Below are positions 13,490 to 20,878 of a stretch of 20,926 nt of DNA, piece by piece. Every line of letters starts with the position of its first letter. The first letter of the stretch is position 1. Both the position numbers and the translations under genes were made by a program. The stretch spans positions 1-20,926 of the forward strand of contig JAJZIZ010000004.1 of the NCBI GenBank assembly GCA_021846005.1, given 5' to 3'. This DNA is from Microcaldota archaeon. Lineage in GTDB: Archaea; Micrarchaeota; Micrarchaeia; Micrarchaeales; CABMGC01. Below the pieces are notes generated by a model. It was not told the DNA's origin. It saw only the letters and a list, made by a program, of their open reading frames with translations, and did not search any database.

Positions 13490-14545
13490 TTAGATCATCT
13501 CCAGGCCGAACGACTGTGAGGATTTCTCCCTATCGGCATATTTTCCGAGTATGCTTGAGCCGCTTACACCGGTTACTATGGCAACTATCTCAAGCTGGCC
13601 TTCGTATCCTGGAATGACTCTTGCGCCCCACTTGACGTTTGCCTTAGGGTCCATCTTCTCAGTTATTATTTCACCGGCCTTTATCGCATCCCCGAGAGTG
13701 AGATCTGCGGCTCCGGATATGTGTATGAGTGCTCCTTTTGCGTTCTCGAAGTCGACATCGAGCAGCTTGTTTTTAACCACTGACTCTGATGCAGATTGGA
13801 CCTTGTCGTTGCCCTTGCCTGTTCCGACAGATATGAATCCCACATCGCCGCTGCCCATGATTGACCTTACGTCTGCAAAGTCTATGTTTATCAGGCTAGG
13901 CTGTGTTATAGTCCAAACAAGTCCGCCTATTGCCTTCGCAAGTATGTCGTCGGCAACTGCGAATGCATCATTCATTGGGAGGTTAGGGAAGAGCTTTACG
14001 AGCTTGTTGTTGTCAAGAATTATGACGCTGTCGGAATATTTCCTAAGGCGCTGGATTCCCTCCTCGGCCTTTACCTTTCTTACCCTTTCCAGATCGAAAG
14101 GATATGTAACCATGGATACGACTATCGCACCCTGTTCCTTTGCAATCTGTGCCATCACAGATATCGAGCCTGTTCCGGTTCCGCCTCCCATTCCCGCACA
14201 TAGGAATACAAGTTGGGCTCCGGATACCACTTCCTCGAGCTGCTGCCTGTCTATTTCTGCGGCCTTTGCACCTACTTCAGGGTCGCCTCCTGCGCCCATT
14301 CCCCGTGTCATGCTTTTGCCGATAAGTATCTTCTTGATCCTGTCATCAAGTATCTTGAAATGCTGTGCGTCGGTGTTCACCGCTACCAGCTCGGTGCCTT
14401 TCACGCCTACCTTTATCAGCCTGTTGACAGTATTGTTTCCGCTTCCGCCGAGTCCGATAGTTACTATCTTTATCTGCGGTGTGAAGCCAATGTTGCTGTC
14501 CACACTACTGCTTTTTCCTAACAAATCAGTTCCGAATTCTACCAT
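13490..14545 (-). CDS. ftsZ: FtsZ cell-division GTPase, first gene of the tandem pair
   Basis: This 351-aa protein has an extra N-terminal stretch of about 20 residues compared with its neighbour. The motifs are complete: GLGGSGNNTVNRL (31-43), the NTDAQHFKIL segment common in archaeal FtsZ, GGGTGTGS (120-127) and T7 loop NIDFAD (220-225). The short C-terminal tail ends SFGLEMI, which could be a hydrophobic docking tip for a membrane anchor such as SepF, though no sepF lies in the window. Its promoter is the TATA box at 14574-14584, and it heads a two-gene operon with the ftsZ at 12469-13488. NNTVNRL and NTDAQ resemble the archaeal FtsZ1 group, a tentative call. Confidence 0.95.
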   Translation of the reverse strand: MVEFGTDLLGKSSSVDSNIGFTPQIKIVTIGLGGSGNNTVNRLIKVGVKGTELVAVNTDAQHFKILDDRIKKILIGKSMTRGMGAGGDPEVGAKAAEIDRQQLEEVVSGAQLVFLCAGMGGGTGTGSISVMAQIAKEQGAIVVSMVTYPFDLERVRKVKAEEGIQRLRKYSDSVIILDNNKLVKLFPNLPMNDAFAVADDILAKAIGGLVWTITQPSLINIDFADVRSIMGSGDVGFISVGTGKGNDKVQSASESVVKNKLLDVDFENAKGALIHISGAADLTLGDAIKAGEIITEKMDPKANVKWGARVIPGYEGQLEIVAIVTGVSGSSILGKYADREKSSQSFGLEMI

Positions 14546-14573
14546 TTGATCGCCGATTAACTAATTATGATTA

Positions 14574-14584
14574 GATTTATAAAA
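14574..14584 (-). promoter_or_regulatory. TATA box of the ftsZ-ftsZ operon
   Basis: On the minus strand it reads TTTTATAAATC, a strong archaeal box. The predicted start is near 14554, leaving a leader of about nine bases before ATG 14545. Confidence 0.55.
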
Positions 14585-14619
14585 CTTTTGTGCTATCGCA
14601 TATTAGCGGACGTAAAGCT

Positions 14620-14669
14620 GTACAGGTATTTTTGGTATGCAAAAGGTTCCGCATGGCATATGCCTGTAC
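14620..14669. other. stem-loop in the ftsZ / pilin-like divergent gap, possible structured RNA
   Basis: GTACAGGTAT (14620-14629) pairs with ATGCCTGTAC (14660-14669), a 10-bp stem with one G-U pair. The 30-base loop contains a further ATGC/GCAT inner stem (14637-14640 with 14651-14654). It lies upstream of both flanking promoters, so it would need its own transcript if it acts as RNA. Strand and function are unknown. I see nothing else gene-like between 14585 and 14798. Confidence 0.3.
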
Positions 14670-14798
14670 TGTAGCTATTGAAATCGCATGTCGATGGATA
14701 TATCGAATGTTTTCGACGATATAAGAAAATTTGATTGCCAGAACAGCAGGAAATATCTTCGGAGATTTATAGATGGAAACGCAATGCAGACCAATCAT

Positions 14799-14813
14799 TT
14801 TTAAATTATAAGT
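14799..14813 (+). promoter_or_regulatory. TATA-type promoter of the pilin-like LamG protein gene
   Basis: TTTTTAAATTATAAG is an AT-only box giving a predicted start near 14832. GGATGAG a few bases before ATG 14846 can serve as a ribosome binding site. Together these decide the start against the in-frame TTG at 14735. Confidence 0.45.
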
Positions 14814-14845
14814 TTTTAGTTAAGTTGTACAATCAGGATGAGCCA

Positions 14846-15733
14846 ATGAAAATCAGACTGCAATCTGCGACAGAATACCTGGTTACATACGGATGGGCAA
14901 TACTTATTATAGCAGTTGTCCTTGGAGCCCTCTTCGGACTTGGTATTTTTAATTCGCTAAATTTTGCGCCGAAGGCAAGCCCAAACTCTTGCAGTGTGAA
15001 CAGGCCTAATGGCCCTGGAAGCGTTTCTTTCGTGAATCTTGTCGGGACGTGTGACAATCTTCCAGAATACGCAGTATCGCTTCAGGGAAACGGATACGTA
15101 TACATAAACAACGTCAACCAGTTGGTAGGGCCTGCGAATACAATTACAATTACAGGATGGTTCTACAATTCAGGTAGTGGGGGCGGACAGCAGACAGGCT
15201 TTCTGGCGGGAAATTCGGTGGTAAGCCAGGGATATATGTACTTTAGCGGAACGGGAAGCTGTGGAAATACCGGAGCCAGTATAGGGATTGGAAGCACGCA
15301 GACATGCATAGACACAACAGGTGTCTCGACAGTTAAGAACTGGATATTTGTAGCCGTCTCGTATAATGGGATAGGATTGCAGGGATGGGTATGCGGCAAT
15401 GGCATATGCAGTGCATCAAGCCCAATTACACCGTCGTTTGGAATGCAGAGTTTCGGCTCGGTTTATATCGGCGGAGGACCAGGATTGTCGCAGCCTGAGT
15501 GGAATGGCTACATAGCGAATATACAGGCATATAACACCTCATTTTCAGAAAGCGATGCCTTGGCACTCTACCGTGAAGGAATAGGAGGTGCGCCGATAGC
15601 TCTGCAGTGGCTGCAGGGATGGTGGCCGCTCAACGGCAATGCAAACGACTACTCAGGAAACAGCAACGCAGGGGTCGTAAGCAACGTGATATACATAAAC
15701 AATTGGGAGAATGGATATTCAAATCCAGCATAG
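14846..15733 (+). CDS. pilin-like surface protein with class III-type signal and LamG/concanavalin-like domain
   Basis: The 295-aa protein begins MKIRLQSATEYLVTYGWAIL, a short basic head followed directly by a long hydrophobic helix (to about 36). This is the form of archaeal type IV pilin-like class III signals, cleaved near L-Q on the cytoplasmic side. The exported part from about 75 to 250 looks like a LamG/concanavalin-like beta sandwich: YAVSLQGNGYVYINN, ITITGWFY, WNGYIANIQAYNTSFSESD. A second WWPLNGNANDYSGNSNAG segment follows, where another such domain may begin before the stop at 15733. Several cysteines could form disulfides. Likely roles are binding glycans or a cell surface, possibly on a filament tip, but no partner genes are adjacent. 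Confidence 0.7.
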   Translation: MKIRLQSATEYLVTYGWAILIIAVVLGALFGLGIFNSLNFAPKASPNSCSVNRPNGPGSVSFVNLVGTCDNLPEYAVSLQGNGYVYINNVNQLVGPANTITITGWFYNSGSGGGQQTGFLAGNSVVSQGYMYFSGTGSCGNTGASIGIGSTQTCIDTTGVSTVKNWIFVAVSYNGIGLQGWVCGNGICSASSPITPSFGMQSFGSVYIGGGPGLSQPEWNGYIANIQAYNTSFSESDALALYREGIGGAPIALQWLQGWWPLNGNANDYSGNSNAGVVSNVIYINNWENGYSNPA

Positions 15734-15783
15734 ATGCAAATGCGTGAGAAAACATACAGGCAGTTTTGACTATTTCGCAATAA

Positions 15784-16140
15784 TTATTCCCTTGCAGACA
15801 GCTGCGTTTCCAAAATTGGAAGGAATGCGTCCCTATTTTTGTAGATCAGGGTTTTTTCGCCGGAAGGACTGACCGCACATATGGATATTAGGTATGATCC
15901 GGAACCTTCAAATGGAATTTTGATATCTTTATTGCTCATGGTCGGGCTCTTGCCGAGAGAAAGATATTCCGATGTAAAATCAGTAAGATATCCAAATGAG
16001 ACCTCCGGTTTGCCGCCAAGACGGCGGATAACTTCAATTTGGCTCTTTCCCACATAAAAATTAAACATCATCATGATCTCTGGATCTATTATGCTTGTCT
16101 TGACGCCTTTAGGCCTGAATCTTACAGGAATGTTGGACAT
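15784..16140 (-). CDS. 118-aa protein, unknown
   Basis: I do not recognise this protein. It has no signal peptide or membrane helix. It contains a moderately hydrophobic DPEIMMMFNFYVGKSQIEVIRRLGG stretch followed by alternating short hydrophobic strands (VSFGYL, SYLISICAVS, KTLIYKN), suggesting an alpha/beta or beta-rich small domain. I chose ATG 16140, just inside the transcript start (about 16149) predicted by the TATA box at 16169-16180. An in-frame TTG at 16152 would lie upstream of that start. It faces the pilin-like gene with about 50 bases between stops, with no visible functional link. Confidence 0.6.
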   Translation of the reverse strand: MSNIPVRFRPKGVKTSIIDPEIMMMFNFYVGKSQIEVIRRLGGKPEVSFGYLTDFTSEYLSLGKSPTMSNKDIKIPFEGSGSYLISICAVSPSGEKTLIYKNRDAFLPILETQLSARE

Positions 16141-16168
16141 ATAAACACGCAATAAAATTTATTTTTAA

Positions 16169-16180
16169 GATATATAAAAT
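16169..16180 (-). promoter_or_regulatory. TATA box of the 118-aa protein gene
   Basis: On the minus strand it reads ATTTTATATATC and predicts a start near 16149, about nine bases before ATG 16140. Confidence 0.5.
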
Positions 16181-16236
16181 AGGAAGGATTCCCTGAAAAG
16201 AGAGAGATAGATAGAGATATGCCTAAAGGTACAGAG

Positions 16237-16261
16237 CCCTGCCTGATTTTGCAGCGCAGGG
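16237..16261 (-). terminator. hairpin downstream of superoxide dismutase
   Basis: CCCTGC (16237-16242) pairs with GCAGGG (16256-16261), extended inward by CTG/CAG with one bulged base and a six-base ATTTTG loop. It begins 18 bases after the SOD stop on the minus strand. No T run follows, so a terminator or mRNA 3'-end structure is only a suggestion. Confidence 0.35.
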
Positions 16262-16278
16262 AGAGTCTCTGCACGCTT

Positions 16279-16887
16279 TCAGACCCTCTCTTTTCCGAAG
16301 CGCTGGTCTACATCGTCCCAATTTACAACGTTCCACCATGCTTCAACATATTTTGAGCGGTCATTCCAGTATTGAAGATAGTATGCATGTTCCCAGACAT
16401 CAAGTCCCAGAAGGATAGGCAGTCCTGCCAGATGCATGAAATTCTGCTTCTCTATCTGCGTCAGTACAAGCTGGTCTGATTCCTGGTCGTAAAGCAGCAA
16501 CGCCCATCCGCTTCCCTCGACTGTCTTTGCGGCTTCGGTGAATTGGGTCTTGAACTTGTCGAAGCTTCCGAAGTCGGAGTTTATCTTGTCTGCTATCTTG
16601 CCTCCCGCCTTGCCGCCTCCTTTTCCAGGAGGAGCCATGTTTGGCCAGAAAAGGCTATGAAGCTTGTGTCCTCCGAAATTGAAGCTGTAATCCCTGAGCA
16701 CTGCCTTTATGTCAATCTGCATCTCGCCGTTTCTTGATTTTTCAAGCTTCTCAAGCGCAGCGTTTGCGCCGTTCACATAAGCAACATGATGCTTGTCATG
16801 ATGCAGCTTCATTATCTGCTCCGATATGTAAGGCTCTAATGCGTTATATGCGTACGGAAGGTTAGGAACCTCGTATTTTTTTCCCAT
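16279..16887 (-). CDS. sod: iron/manganese superoxide dismutase
   Basis: This 202-aa enzyme converts superoxide to oxygen and hydrogen peroxide in the cytoplasm. All four metal ligands are visible: H29 in MKLHHDKHH, H77 in KLHSLFW, and D163 and H167 in DVWEHAYYLQY. The N-terminal YEVPNLPYAYNALEPYI hairpin is standard. Residue features do not settle Fe versus Mn. I chose ATG 16887 because the protein family starts there, GGTG lies a few bases upstream, and the promoter box at 16918-16928 predicts a start near 16897. Further upstream in-frame codons would precede the promoter. Its peroxide product could be consumed by the peroxiredoxin at 11418. Confidence 0.95.
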   Translation of the reverse strand: MGKKYEVPNLPYAYNALEPYISEQIMKLHHDKHHVAYVNGANAALEKLEKSRNGEMQIDIKAVLRDYSFNFGGHKLHSLFWPNMAPPGKGGGKAGGKIADKINSDFGSFDKFKTQFTEAAKTVEGSGWALLLYDQESDQLVLTQIEKQNFMHLAGLPILLGLDVWEHAYYLQYWNDRSKYVEAWWNVVNWDDVDQRFGKERV

Positions 16888-16917
16888 TTTTACACCTGAA
16901 ACATTAGAAAACATCAA

Positions 16918-16928
16918 ATTATTTAAAG
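16918..16928 (-). promoter_or_regulatory. TATA box of superoxide dismutase
   Basis: On the minus strand it reads CTTTAAATAAT. The predicted start near 16897 gives a leader of about ten bases before ATG 16887. Confidence 0.5.
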
Positions 16929-16936
16929 CCAATCGG

Positions 16937-16953
16937 AGCGTTTTGGAAACGCT
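16937..16953. promoter_or_regulatory. perfect inverted repeat midway between the divergent SOD and helicase promoters
   Basis: AGCGTTT, spacer TGG, AAACGCT: a 7-bp perfect dyad lying between the two TATA boxes (16918-16928 and 16965-16974), about ten bases from each. Being upstream of both transcripts, it is better explained as a protein-binding operator or activator site than as an RNA hairpin. No regulator gene is adjacent. Confidence 0.4.
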
Positions 16954-16964
16954 TTCTTTCAAAC

Positions 16965-16974
16965 CTTATATAAA
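16965..16974 (+). promoter_or_regulatory. TATA box of the Hef-like helicase
   Basis: CTTATATAAA, a strong box, predicts a start near 16996, about eight bases before ATG 17004. Confidence 0.55.
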
Positions 16975-17003
16975 TTTCAACTCAGCATTAGGATTCCGGT
17001 AGT

Positions 17004-18560
17004 ATGTCTTTCGATATCAGATGGGCAGAAATAGGCAAGGGAATTGAACTGCTCAACATGGAAGGAATAGAATTCAGGGAATACCAGCTTAACATAATAA
17101 AGGAGATAGCTTCAAAGGGAAACACGCTTGTGGTAATCCCGACAGGGCTTGGCAAAACATTCATAGGAGCAGCGGTGATAGCGAATGCGATTGCTGAAGG
17201 AAAGAAGGCGCTTCTGCTTGCTCCGACAAAGCCGCTGGCAGAGCAGCACTATTCCAGCTTGACAGGAATGCTTAACATAAATCCGGACAGCATACTCCTG
17301 CTTCTTGGATCTACAGGCAAAGACAAGAGAAAGGAGCTTGAAGCCAAGGCAAGCCTTATAGTTGCGACTCCGCAGACGGTAGCCAATGACCTGAAGGGAG
17401 GGCGGCTCTCGCTTGAAGGCTTCAGGGTCGCTGTTTTCGACGAATGCCATAGGGCCGTAGGCAAATACGCCTATACATACATAGCAAACGAATGCAGCCT
17501 CAAGGAGATGCTGATGGTTGGGCTTACAGCATCGCCGGGAGCAAAGAAGGAAAAGATAGAGCAGCTGGCTGGCGCGCTTGATGTAAAGCATATAGCAGTG
17601 AGGATATCCACTGACCCGGATGTCGTCAGATACGTAATGCCGAGAAATACCCATGTCATAAATGTGGAGATAGGAGAAAAGCTTTCGCAGATCTCCAGGC
17701 TGATTGCGCCTGAGGCAGAGGCAAGCCTTGCCGCGCTGAATAGGACAGGGCTTATGCATTTCAAGAATTTCGCAAGGATACCGAAAGGCAGGCTTCTGCA
17801 GGTAGGCGAGGAGATAAACAAGATACAAGCAGTCAACTTCAAGTTTGCTGCAGTCTACAGTTATGTAAGGCTTCTCAACCTGACGCATGCGTACGACTTG
17901 CTTCTTACCGAAGGCATATATCCTTTCAGCAAATACATGGAAAGCCTTGATATGAGGGAGAAGAAAAGCCGTGCGGTTGAAAGCGTGCTCAAGAGCAAAA
18001 ACATGGCGCAGGCGAGGAAGCTTGCAGGAGAAGCGCTCGGAAATGGAGAGGAGCATCCCAAAGTCATAGCAGTCATAGACATTCTCAGGCTCAACAGAGA
18101 GAAAAGCGCAATCGTCTTCGTACAGTATAGGTCAACCATAAAGATGCTTGTAGAATACCTGGCCAACAACGGCTTCAGGGCCAAGGCTTTCGTGGGAAAG
18201 CGGGACGGCGTGACCCAGGAAATGCAGAAGGAGACAATACGCGAGTTCAGGGAGAAAAAGTTTGACGTGCTGGTTGCAAGCTCCATAGCGGAGGAAGGCC
18301 TTGACATACCGAACGTTGACCTTGTCATATTCTATGAACCGATTCCCAGCGAAATCCGAAACATACAGAGAAGGGGAAGAACAGGAAGATTCCGCAGCGG
18401 TGAAATATACATACTTGTCGCCAGCGGAACCAAAGACGAGGTATACATGAGGATATCCGATCAGCGGGAGAAGAAGATGCTAAAGACAATCATGAAAGTG
18501 AACGAAACGCTTCGCGTGAAAAAAACAGAAAGGGAGAGGGGACAAAAGCCGCTCCTATGA
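17004..18560 (+). CDS. hef: Hef/FANCM-type superfamily 2 helicase, without nuclease domain
   Basis: This 518-aa DNA helicase of the Hef/Mph1/FANCM branch remodels stalled forks and branched DNA. Motifs in order are the Q-like REYQLNII (25-32), Walker A IPTGLGKT (45-52), motif Ia LAPTKPLAEQ (72-81), Walker B DECH (146-149), motif III LTASPG, a long helical insert between the RecA lobes (about 225-350) typical of this branch, SSIAEEGLDIPNVD (motif V) and QRRGRTGR (455-462). The protein stops soon after lobe 2 with a basic KKTERERGQK tail. The C-terminal XPF-type nuclease and HhH domains of euryarchaeal Hef are absent. A separate nuclease elsewhere may partner it, as with stand-alone Hef helicases; none is in this window. 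Confidence 0.92.
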   Translation: MSFDIRWAEIGKGIELLNMEGIEFREYQLNIIKEIASKGNTLVVIPTGLGKTFIGAAVIANAIAEGKKALLLAPTKPLAEQHYSSLTGMLNINPDSILLLLGSTGKDKRKELEAKASLIVATPQTVANDLKGGRLSLEGFRVAVFDECHRAVGKYAYTYIANECSLKEMLMVGLTASPGAKKEKIEQLAGALDVKHIAVRISTDPDVVRYVMPRNTHVINVEIGEKLSQISRLIAPEAEASLAALNRTGLMHFKNFARIPKGRLLQVGEEINKIQAVNFKFAAVYSYVRLLNLTHAYDLLLTEGIYPFSKYMESLDMREKKSRAVESVLKSKNMAQARKLAGEALGNGEEHPKVIAVIDILRLNREKSAIVFVQYRSTIKMLVEYLANNGFRAKAFVGKRDGVTQEMQKETIREFREKKFDVLVASSIAEEGLDIPNVDLVIFYEPIPSEIRNIQRRGRTGRFRSGEIYILVASGTKDEVYMRISDQREKKMLKTIMKVNETLRVKKTERERGQKPLL

Positions 18561-18613
18561 GAAAGGAATTAATAGCGTGCCTGCTGATGTCAATGCTGTG
18601 AGGAATGTAGAAG

Positions 18614-19165
18614 ATGCAGGTTTCGGAAAAGAATAGGCACGCCAATGCGGAAACTCCAGTGATGAGAAAATTTGGAACTTTGATATGGTTTGCTACCAAA
18701 AAGAATTACTTCGAATCGCATAAAATGCTGCACCAATTGTACATGAGGCTTCTCACCCCTACAGAATCAGTGCTTTGGATAGCAAACAACAAGGAAGCGA
18801 TGAAATCCTTCGGCGGCAATGACTTATACCTCGGGGAAGAGAACAGTCCGGAAAGCACAGTAGGGCTGGAGATTAAACGGCATGGTTACAGCATACTCAG
18901 GGATAATGGAAAACTTGAAAAGGCAAGCAGATGCGAGATAGAGAGTCATATTGAAAAACAGACGCTGCCGGAAGATCCCATAATTTATAACTACACCGGG
19001 CCTAACCCGATAGTGTTAGGCATATACAAAAGCAGAGTTGACGGGAGGGACCTGATAATGGATGGAAGCCATAACCCGTCCAAGAAAACTTCGATAGTGA
19101 TCGGGGTATGGGATACAATGAGAATGGAACGGGAAGGCATTGCCAGGGAATGCGCAAGAGATTAG
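18614..19165 (+). CDS. 183-aa protein, unknown
   Basis: I do not recognise this protein. It has no signal peptide or clear membrane helix. It begins with a polar stretch (residues 1-16), then RKFGTLIWFATKKNYFESHKMLHQLYMRLL, a mixed alpha/beta middle, and a short strand TSIVIGVWDTMRM before a basic-acidic tail. The start at ATG 18614 has GTGAGG about 12 bases upstream. ATG 18662 (residue 17) is an alternative that drops the polar leader. It follows the helicase by 53 bases on the same strand and may be in its operon. Codon use resembles its neighbours, so it looks native. No function is proposed. Confidence 0.6.
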   Translation: MQVSEKNRHANAETPVMRKFGTLIWFATKKNYFESHKMLHQLYMRLLTPTESVLWIANNKEAMKSFGGNDLYLGEENSPESTVGLEIKRHGYSILRDNGKLEKASRCEIESHIEKQTLPEDPIIYNYTGPNPIVLGIYKSRVDGRDLIMDGSHNPSKKTSIVIGVWDTMRMEREGIARECARD

Positions 19166-19175
19166 AAGTCAGAAG

Positions 19176-20081
19176 TCAATACATGCTTTCTAGGCGCCTT
19201 ATCCGCTCGTCTATCGGAGGATGCGTCGAGAAGATATTCATGGCGCTTGCTTTCTTGAATGGATTTGAAAAATAGAGCGAAGCCGTTACCTCGTTTGGGT
19301 TGCGGACTGGTCCTGCCGTTGGATCAGGCTTGTAGTTTTTTATCTTCGTAAGTGCTGATGCGAGGGATTTTGGAGCCCTTGTGAGCCTTGCGCCATTTGC
19401 ATCGGCCATATACTCCCGTTTTCTGGATATTGCAAGCCTTATCAGAAGCGCAAAGAACGGAGCCAATAACCCAACAAGAAGGCCTATGAGAAGAAATATT
19501 CCGGCACTCTCGCCGCGGCCTCCGCGCCCGCCTCCCCCAAAGAAGAATGACATGCGTATTATTCCTGCAGCGATGCCTATGGCTCCTGCGAATATGACAG
19601 CTACCATCATGAACTGTATGTCATTATTTCCTATGTGGGAAGTTTCATGAGCTATCACTCCTTCCAGTTCCTGGCGGTTCATGATCGCCAGAAGCCCAGT
19701 AGTCACCGCTATTGAGGCGTGCTTCTTGTTTCTCCCGGTGGCAAAGGCATTGGGATTCTGGTCGTTTATTATGTATACTTTAGGCATTGGTATCTGCTGT
19801 GCGGCGGAAAGACCTTCAACTGCGCTGTAAAGGGTTGGATACTGTGCCTTGTCGGCGGGCTTTGCGCCTGAGACTTTCAAGACTACTTTGTCCCCTGAAG
19901 TGTATACAAATACACCATATAATATGAGCACCGCTCCGGAAATGACCATACCCATTCCTAGGCTAAGGCCGAAGTAGAAAGAGGCAAAGGTTATCACTAT
20001 GAAGAAGAATGCTCCGAATATCAGAAGCATAAGTACTGACTTAAGCCTGTTTCTTGCTATCTCATCAAAGAAGCTTGCCAT
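19176..20081 (-). CDS. htpX: HtpX-type membrane zinc metalloprotease (M48)
   Basis: This 301-aa membrane protease acts in quality control of membrane proteins. It has two N-terminal membrane helices (about 17-38 and 43-61), the zinc-binding HETSH (145-149) and the downstream glutamate in EYMAD (223-227). Two further hydrophobic segments (about 157-175 and 193-215) are separated by a glycine/arginine-rich loop (FGGGGRGGRG). The C terminus has the family's STHPPIDERIRRLE signature (285-298). All catalytic parts are present. It is downstream of lemA by 27 bases on the same strand, the lemA-htpX pairing seen in many bacteria and some archaea. It converges on the 183-aa gene with ten bases between stops. 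Confidence 0.95.
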   Translation of the reverse strand: MASFFDEIARNRLKSVLMLLIFGAFFFIVITFASFYFGLSLGMGMVISGAVLILYGVFVYTSGDKVVLKVSGAKPADKAQYPTLYSAVEGLSAAQQIPMPKVYIINDQNPNAFATGRNKKHASIAVTTGLLAIMNRQELEGVIAHETSHIGNNDIQFMMVAVIFAGAIGIAAGIIRMSFFFGGGGRGGRGESAGIFLLIGLLVGLLAPFFALLIRLAISRKREYMADANGARLTRAPKSLASALTKIKNYKPDPTAGPVRNPNEVTASLYFSNPFKKASAMNIFSTHPPIDERIRRLESMY

Positions 20082-20108
20082 GGTTCATTGCACTTTTATA
20101 GGTTGATA

Positions 20109-20741
20109 TTATTTTTTGGAGGGCTTCTGCTGCGCTGCTCCTGCTTTCGGCTGGGAGCCCTGCATGTTGTTGACATCGCTGAAATCTACCTTTATGTTTT
20201 GCTTCTCCTCTTCGGGTGCCTGGAAGAAGTCTGCCTTCTTGAAACCGAACCTTACTGAAAATACATTGCCTGGAAATTCCTGCAGCGAGTTGTTGTACTC
20301 CAGGACGTAGTCGTTGTAGGATGTCCTCACGAAGGCTATCTTGTCTTCGGTATCCATAAGCTGCTGCTGGAGGTTAATGAAATTTTGCGAAGCCTTGAGG
20401 TCAGGATAGTTTTCAGCGACTGCGAATATGCTCTTGAGAGCCTGGCTGAGCTGATTATTTGCCTGTGCCTTGTCCTGGGCATTTCCATTCATTATAGAGG
20501 TCCTGAGCTGTGTTACCTGGGTAAGCACGCTCTTTTCATAGGTCATATATCCCTTGACTGAATTGATCAGGTTTGGTATCAGGTCATATCTTCTTTTCAA
20601 TTGCACGTCTATCTGTGCCCACGCATCCTGAACCCTGTTGCGCCTTGACACAAAACCGTTGAACAGAACTATTACAAGAACAACTATCGCCAGTATTGCT
20701 ATGGCAACTACGCCGAGGACGGCGTCGAGAATAAAGGCCAT
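20109..20741 (-). CDS. lemA: LemA family membrane protein
   Basis: This 210-aa protein has one N-terminal membrane helix (about 5-28), followed by the family signature FVSRRNRVQDAWAQIDVQLKRRYDLIPNLINSVKGY and a long helical bundle. The motifs YNDYVLEYNNSLQEFPGNVFS and RFGFKKADFFQAPEEE are typical of the LemA C-terminal half. The tail is basic and Lys/Gln-rich (AGAAQQKPSKK). Its biochemical role is not established; frequent pairing with htpX points to membrane protein homeostasis. It heads the operon with htpX, from the TATA box at 20771-20783. Confidence 0.94.
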   Translation of the reverse strand: MAFILDAVLGVVAIAILAIVVLVIVLFNGFVSRRNRVQDAWAQIDVQLKRRYDLIPNLINSVKGYMTYEKSVLTQVTQLRTSIMNGNAQDKAQANNQLSQALKSIFAVAENYPDLKASQNFINLQQQLMDTEDKIAFVRTSYNDYVLEYNNSLQEFPGNVFSVRFGFKKADFFQAPEEEKQNIKVDFSDVNNMQGSQPKAGAAQQKPSKK

Positions 20742-20770
20742 CTTATCAGATATTAATTAGAATGCACCCA

Positions 20771-20783
20771 AATAAAAATCTTT
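20771..20783 (-). promoter_or_regulatory. TATA-type promoter of the lemA-htpX operon
   Basis: On the minus strand it reads GATTTTTATTTGG, with a predicted start near 20751 and about ten bases of leader before ATG 20741. Confidence 0.4.
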
Positions 20784-20857
20784 TGCAACGGTTAGGTGAT
20801 TAGGAACTTGACATCTACATTCGCTCACCTCGTCAAAATTCAATGTGTCACATCTTG

Positions 20858-20878
20858 TATCGCATGAGATATGCGATA
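20858..20878. repeat. 8-bp hairpin near the right edge
   Basis: TATCGCAT, loop GAGAT, ATGCGATA: a perfect 8-bp inverted repeat. T-rich sequence (20898-20910) follows on the plus strand. Whether it is a terminator of a gene to the right, an operator upstream of lemA or a small RNA cannot be told. I see no gene in 20790-20926. Confidence 0.4.

Noticed and set aside
13551..14549. Long open frame antisense to the first ftsZ (332 codons)
   Set aside because: It is a shadow of the ftsZ codon pattern: composition is Ser/Pro/Thr-rich with no recognisable domain, and the sense strand has all FtsZ motifs.
14735..14845. Upstream in-frame extension of the pilin-like protein from a TTG
   Set aside because: The TATA box at 14799-14813 lies inside it, and the class III signal needs the short basic head that starts at ATG 14846.
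16888..16962. Longer N terminus for superoxide dismutase
   Set aside because: It would cross the sod TATA box and the dyad, and it adds residues not found in the family.
18557..18601. 14-codon ORF (MRKELIACLLMSML) overlapping the helicase stop as ATGA
   Set aside because: Too short to support. It looks like a signal-peptide start, but a stop follows and no in-frame continuation is open; it may be a chance frame or a leader peptide.
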